Assembly (NCBI GenBank): GCA_041595875.1
Contig: JBFHJN010000002.1
Span: 1 to 64,000, forward strand
DNA: 64,000 nt
Direction: 5' to 3'
DNA from: UBA2279 sp041595875
Lineage (GTDB): Bacteria > Actinomycetota > Coriobacteriia > Anaerosomatales > Anaerosomataceae
Shown here: piece by piece, positions 61,963 through 64,000 of the stretch
Numbering within the stretch: the first letter of the stretch is position 1
Layout of the letters: each line of letters starts with the position of its first letter
Notes under the pieces: model-generated
What the model was told of the DNA's origin: nothing
The model's database searches: none
What the model saw: only the letters and a program-made list of their open reading frames with translations
Program-made: the position numbers and the translations under genes

Positions 61963-62631
61963 GTGTACATCGTCATCAACGGGGGCGGCAAGGTCGCCTC
62001 GTATCTGGCTAAGACGCTTCTTGAGAGCGGGCACAACGTCGCCCTCATCGAGAAGCGTGAGGACGTCGCGCAGAAGCTCTCCGGGGAGTTGCCGGGTTCG
62101 CCTCTGATCGTCAGAGGGGACGGCTGCGACGCCTCGTACCAGGAAGACGCGGGCATGAGCCGCGCGGACGTCTTCGTTGCCGCAACGGGCGATGATGACG
62201 ATAACCTTGTCTCTTGCCAGCTTGCCAAGGTCGCGTTCGGGGTGTCCCGCACGGTCGCTCGAGTCAACAACCCCAAAAACGAGCACATCTTCAACGCGCT
62301 CGGCATAGAGGCCATCTCTTCCACCACCATCATCTCGCGCATGATCCAGGAAGAGGCCACCGTTGGCGATATCCATACGCTGAGCGCGTTGCGCAAAGGC
62401 GACATGGCCATCGTCGAGGTCACGCTGCCGGTCGACCGCTGTGTCGTTTGCGGCAAGAAGGTCGCCGAGCTCCCGCTCCCCAAGGGCTGCATCCTCGTCG
62501 CTTTGATGCGTGGAGAAGACGAAGTGATCGCGGTCAACGGCGATACGGTGATGGCTCCGGGGGATACAGTCATCGCTTTCACCAGTGTGGATCACGAGAA
62601 GGCGCTCAAGAAGGCGCTGACGGGGGAGTAG
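61963..62631 (+). CDS. Trk potassium uptake regulator TrkA (second copy)
   Basis: 222 residues from GTG 61963. The NAD loop is NGGGKVASYLA, with Ala instead of the last Gly. GDGCDASYQEDAGMSRADVFVAAT is the usual RCK-N segment. A CxxC (DRCVVCGKKV) lies in the C-terminal domain and may be redox-active or bind metal. The two TrkA proteins probably form a mixed ring under TrkH. 3 bp after the first copy, same operon. Confidence 0.93.
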   Translation: MYIVINGGGKVASYLAKTLLESGHNVALIEKREDVAQKLSGELPGSPLIVRGDGCDASYQEDAGMSRADVFVAATGDDDDNLVSCQLAKVAFGVSRTVARVNNPKNEHIFNALGIEAISSTTIISRMIQEEATVGDIHTLSALRKGDMAIVEVTLPVDRCVVCGKKVAELPLPKGCILVALMRGEDEVIAVNGDTVMAPGDTVIAFTSVDHEKALKKALTGE

Positions 62632-62635
62632 TGCC

Positions 62636-62767
62636 GTGAAGGTGCTGACGGGCCACAACAGGGCCTGTCGTTATGTGATCGCGATCCTTCTCGAGACCGC
62701 CTATGTGCTGATACTGGCCGGACTCGCGCTGCTGGTCGCCCATCTTGCTCTGGTGGTCGTCAGATGA
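62636..62767 (+). CDS. Single-helix small membrane protein between trkA and trkH
   Basis: 43 residues from GTG 62636: MKVLTGHNRACRYVIAILLE, then one membrane helix of about 22 residues (TAYVLILAGLALLVAHLALV), then VVR. The start lies 4 bp past the second trkA stop, and its TGA shares bases with the trkH ATG (ATGA). A coupled frame of this type is likely translated. No family recognised. A role as a small accessory to TrkH, like KdpF in the Kdp system, is a guess. Confidence 0.6.
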   Translation: MKVLTGHNRACRYVIAILLETAYVLILAGLALLVAHLALVVVR

Positions 62768-64000
62768 TCTTGCGACCGCGCAGAGACGATCACGCCATCG
62801 TCGGGAAATACCTCGGAAAGATCATCGTGGGCATCGGCTTGCTCATGGTCGTCCCTCTCGTCACGTCGCTCCTGTTCGCCGAGTGGGACACGGCGCTGGA
62901 TTTCGTCATCGGCATAGGCGCCTGCTTCATCTTCGGGTTCGGGCTGCAGGTCATCTGCCGTACCGAGAAGGACCTCAAGTGGAGCCACGGACTTGTGGTC
63001 GCATCCGGGTCATGGATCGCCGCTACGGTCCTGGGCGCGATACCGCACTGGCTCTCGGGTCATGAGGGCAGCTACCTGGACGCCATGTTCGACATCATGA
63101 GCGGCTACACCACCACGGGCCTCTACCTCATACAGGACCTCGACCACATCTCATACGGACTCAACATGTGGCGACACGTGCTCACGTACGTGGGTGGGCA
63201 GGGCATCGTTGTCATCGCGCTGACGTTCCTCGTGAAGGGTACCGCGGGAGCGTACAAGCTTTATGTGGGCGAAGGAAAAGACGAACGGCTGCTCCCCAAT
63301 GTCATTGGGACCGCCAGAGCCATCTGGCTCGTGAGCCTCATGTGGCTTGCGATCGGGACGGCAGCGCTTGCTGTCACGGGCCTGATGCTGGGGCAGGAGC
63401 CGGTCCGAGCTCTGCTGCACGGCCTGTGGGTGTTCATGGGAGCGTGGAGCACGGGTGGCTTCGCTCCGCAGTCCTACAACACCATGTGGTTCCACTCGGC
63501 AGCATACGAGATCATCTGCACAGTCATCTTCATTGCGGGTTCGTTCAACTTCGCGTTGCACTGGGCGGTCTGGCAAGGTGACAGGCGGGAGCTTCGCCGC
63601 AACATCGAGATCTTGAGCTTCACCGCTACTGCCTTCATCACCGTGAGCGTGGCCACCTTCGGCCTCGCCCATCTGGGCATCTACCCCGACGCGGTCAACC
63701 TGTTCCGCAAAGCGTTCTATCAGGTGCTCTCCGGACATACCACCACGGGCTTCTCCACCATCTACTCGCGGGCATTCGTCACCCAGTGGGGACCTGTGGC
63801 CATGCTGGCGACCACGGTGGCGATGGCCATCGGCGCATCGGCATGTTCCACAGGCGGCGGCATCAAGGGTATCCGCATCGGCGTGCTGACAAAGGCCTAC
63901 ATCCAGGATGTGCGCCGCATGATCTCGCCCGATTCGGCGGTCGTGCAGGAGCGCTACCATCACATCCGCGACATCGTCTTGGAAGACCGTATCGTCCGTA
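62764..64000 (+). CDS. Trk-type potassium uptake protein TrkH (cut by the window end)
   Basis: 412 residues visible from ATG 62764; no stop before the window end. Membrane channel-like transporter with selectivity-loop repeats: DIMSGYTTTGLYL, GAWSTGGFAPQSYN and LSGHTTTGFSTIY. Also WRHVLTYVGGQGIVVIALT and GASACSTGGGIKGIRIG. The last part of the family is missing here. It works with the two upstream TrkA proteins in K+ uptake. The overlapping small gene may regulate it. Confidence 0.95.
   Translation, partial: MILRPRRDDHAIVGKYLGKIIVGIGLLMVVPLVTSLLFAEWDTALDFVIGIGACFIFGFGLQVICRTEKDLKWSHGLVVASGSWIAATVLGAIPHWLSGHEGSYLDAMFDIMSGYTTTGLYLIQDLDHISYGLNMWRHVLTYVGGQGIVVIALTFLVKGTAGAYKLYVGEGKDERLLPNVIGTARAIWLVSLMWLAIGTAALAVTGLMLGQEPVRALLHGLWVFMGAWSTGGFAPQSYNTMWFHSAAYEIICTVIFIAGSFNFALHWAVWQGDRRELRRNIEILSFTATAFITVSVATFGLAHLGIYPDAVNLFRKAFYQVLSGHTTTGFSTIYSRAFVTQWGPVAMLATTVAMAIGASACSTGGGIKGIRIGVLTKAYIQDVRRMISPDSAVVQERYHHIRDIVLEDRIVR

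Noticed and set aside
63151..63963. 270-residue minus-strand frame over trkH
   Set aside because: The plus strand carries intact TrkH selectivity motifs; the antisense product is His/Arg-rich noise.
1..64000. CRISPR arrays, prophage, insertion sequences, rRNA
   Set aside because: No spaced direct repeats, transposase or phage genes or rRNA segments were recognised. The only tandem repeats are the short unit at 28614-28694, the DnaA-trios and the parS sites.

Overview
The window is the replication-origin region of a high-GC, anaerobic or microaerobic bacterium. It most probably belongs to the Actinomycetota, near the Coriobacteriia. This placement is inferred from gene content and order, not from any database search. 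The supporting signs are the order recF-dciA-gyrB-gyrA, a short YidC beside rpmH-rnpA-yidD-jag-rsmG-parAB, a tandem WYL regulator pair like actinobacterial PafB/PafC, and a set of anaerobe genes (Hcp, a reverse-order rubrerythrin, c-type cytochromes, a serine dehydratase with iron-sulfur ligands). Many genes start with GTG or TTG.

Origin region (1-17.7 kb). Genes left of the origin run on the minus strand: a partial MFS permease, gyrA, a small membrane protein, gyrB, dciA, recF, dnaN, dnaA and an unusual GHKL-ATPase/HTH gene. Genes to the right run on the plus strand: rpmH, rnpA, yidD, yidC, jag, rsmG, parA, parB and a YtxH-like gene. DnaA boxes lie in two places. A cluster sits between the ATPase/HTH gene and rpmH. 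A second set between dnaA and dnaN has the layout DnaA box, GC-rich spacer, DnaA-trios, which looks like the unwinding site. Three parS sites spaced exactly 25 bp apart precede and overlap the start of rsmG.

Repair, stress and envelope genes (17.7-34.6 kb). An AddB/AddA-like helicase-nuclease pair is followed by rlmN, rubrerythrin, a membrane-anchored multiheme cytochrome, an HtrA protease, a repeat-bearing membrane protein, ddl and an orphan histidine kinase. A P-type ATPase follows, with a leader that reads as a yybP-ykoY (Mn2+) riboswitch ending in a terminator.

Metal and central metabolism (34.6-47 kb). This part holds feoA-feoB with a new small Cys-rich gene, an Mrp/NBP35 ATPase, serine dehydratase alpha and beta subunits on either side of the feo/mrp genes, an exonuclease-DinG fusion, a secreted 5'-nucleotidase and the WYL pair.

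Accessory and signalling genes (47-64 kb). A structured leader and a PafBC-type promoter motif precede a three-gene operon headed by a degenerate sensor kinase. Next are a secreted protein with another structured leader, and a nitrosative-stress cluster (Crp/Fnr regulator, ygbA-like gene, ferredoxin, hcp, small cytochrome). The window ends with a metallophosphoesterase, an M28-like membrane peptidase, an active-type GGDEF protein, a DUF1461 protein, a DUF5679 protein and a Trk potassium system cut by the window end. No rRNA, tRNA, CRISPR array, prophage or insertion sequence was recognised.
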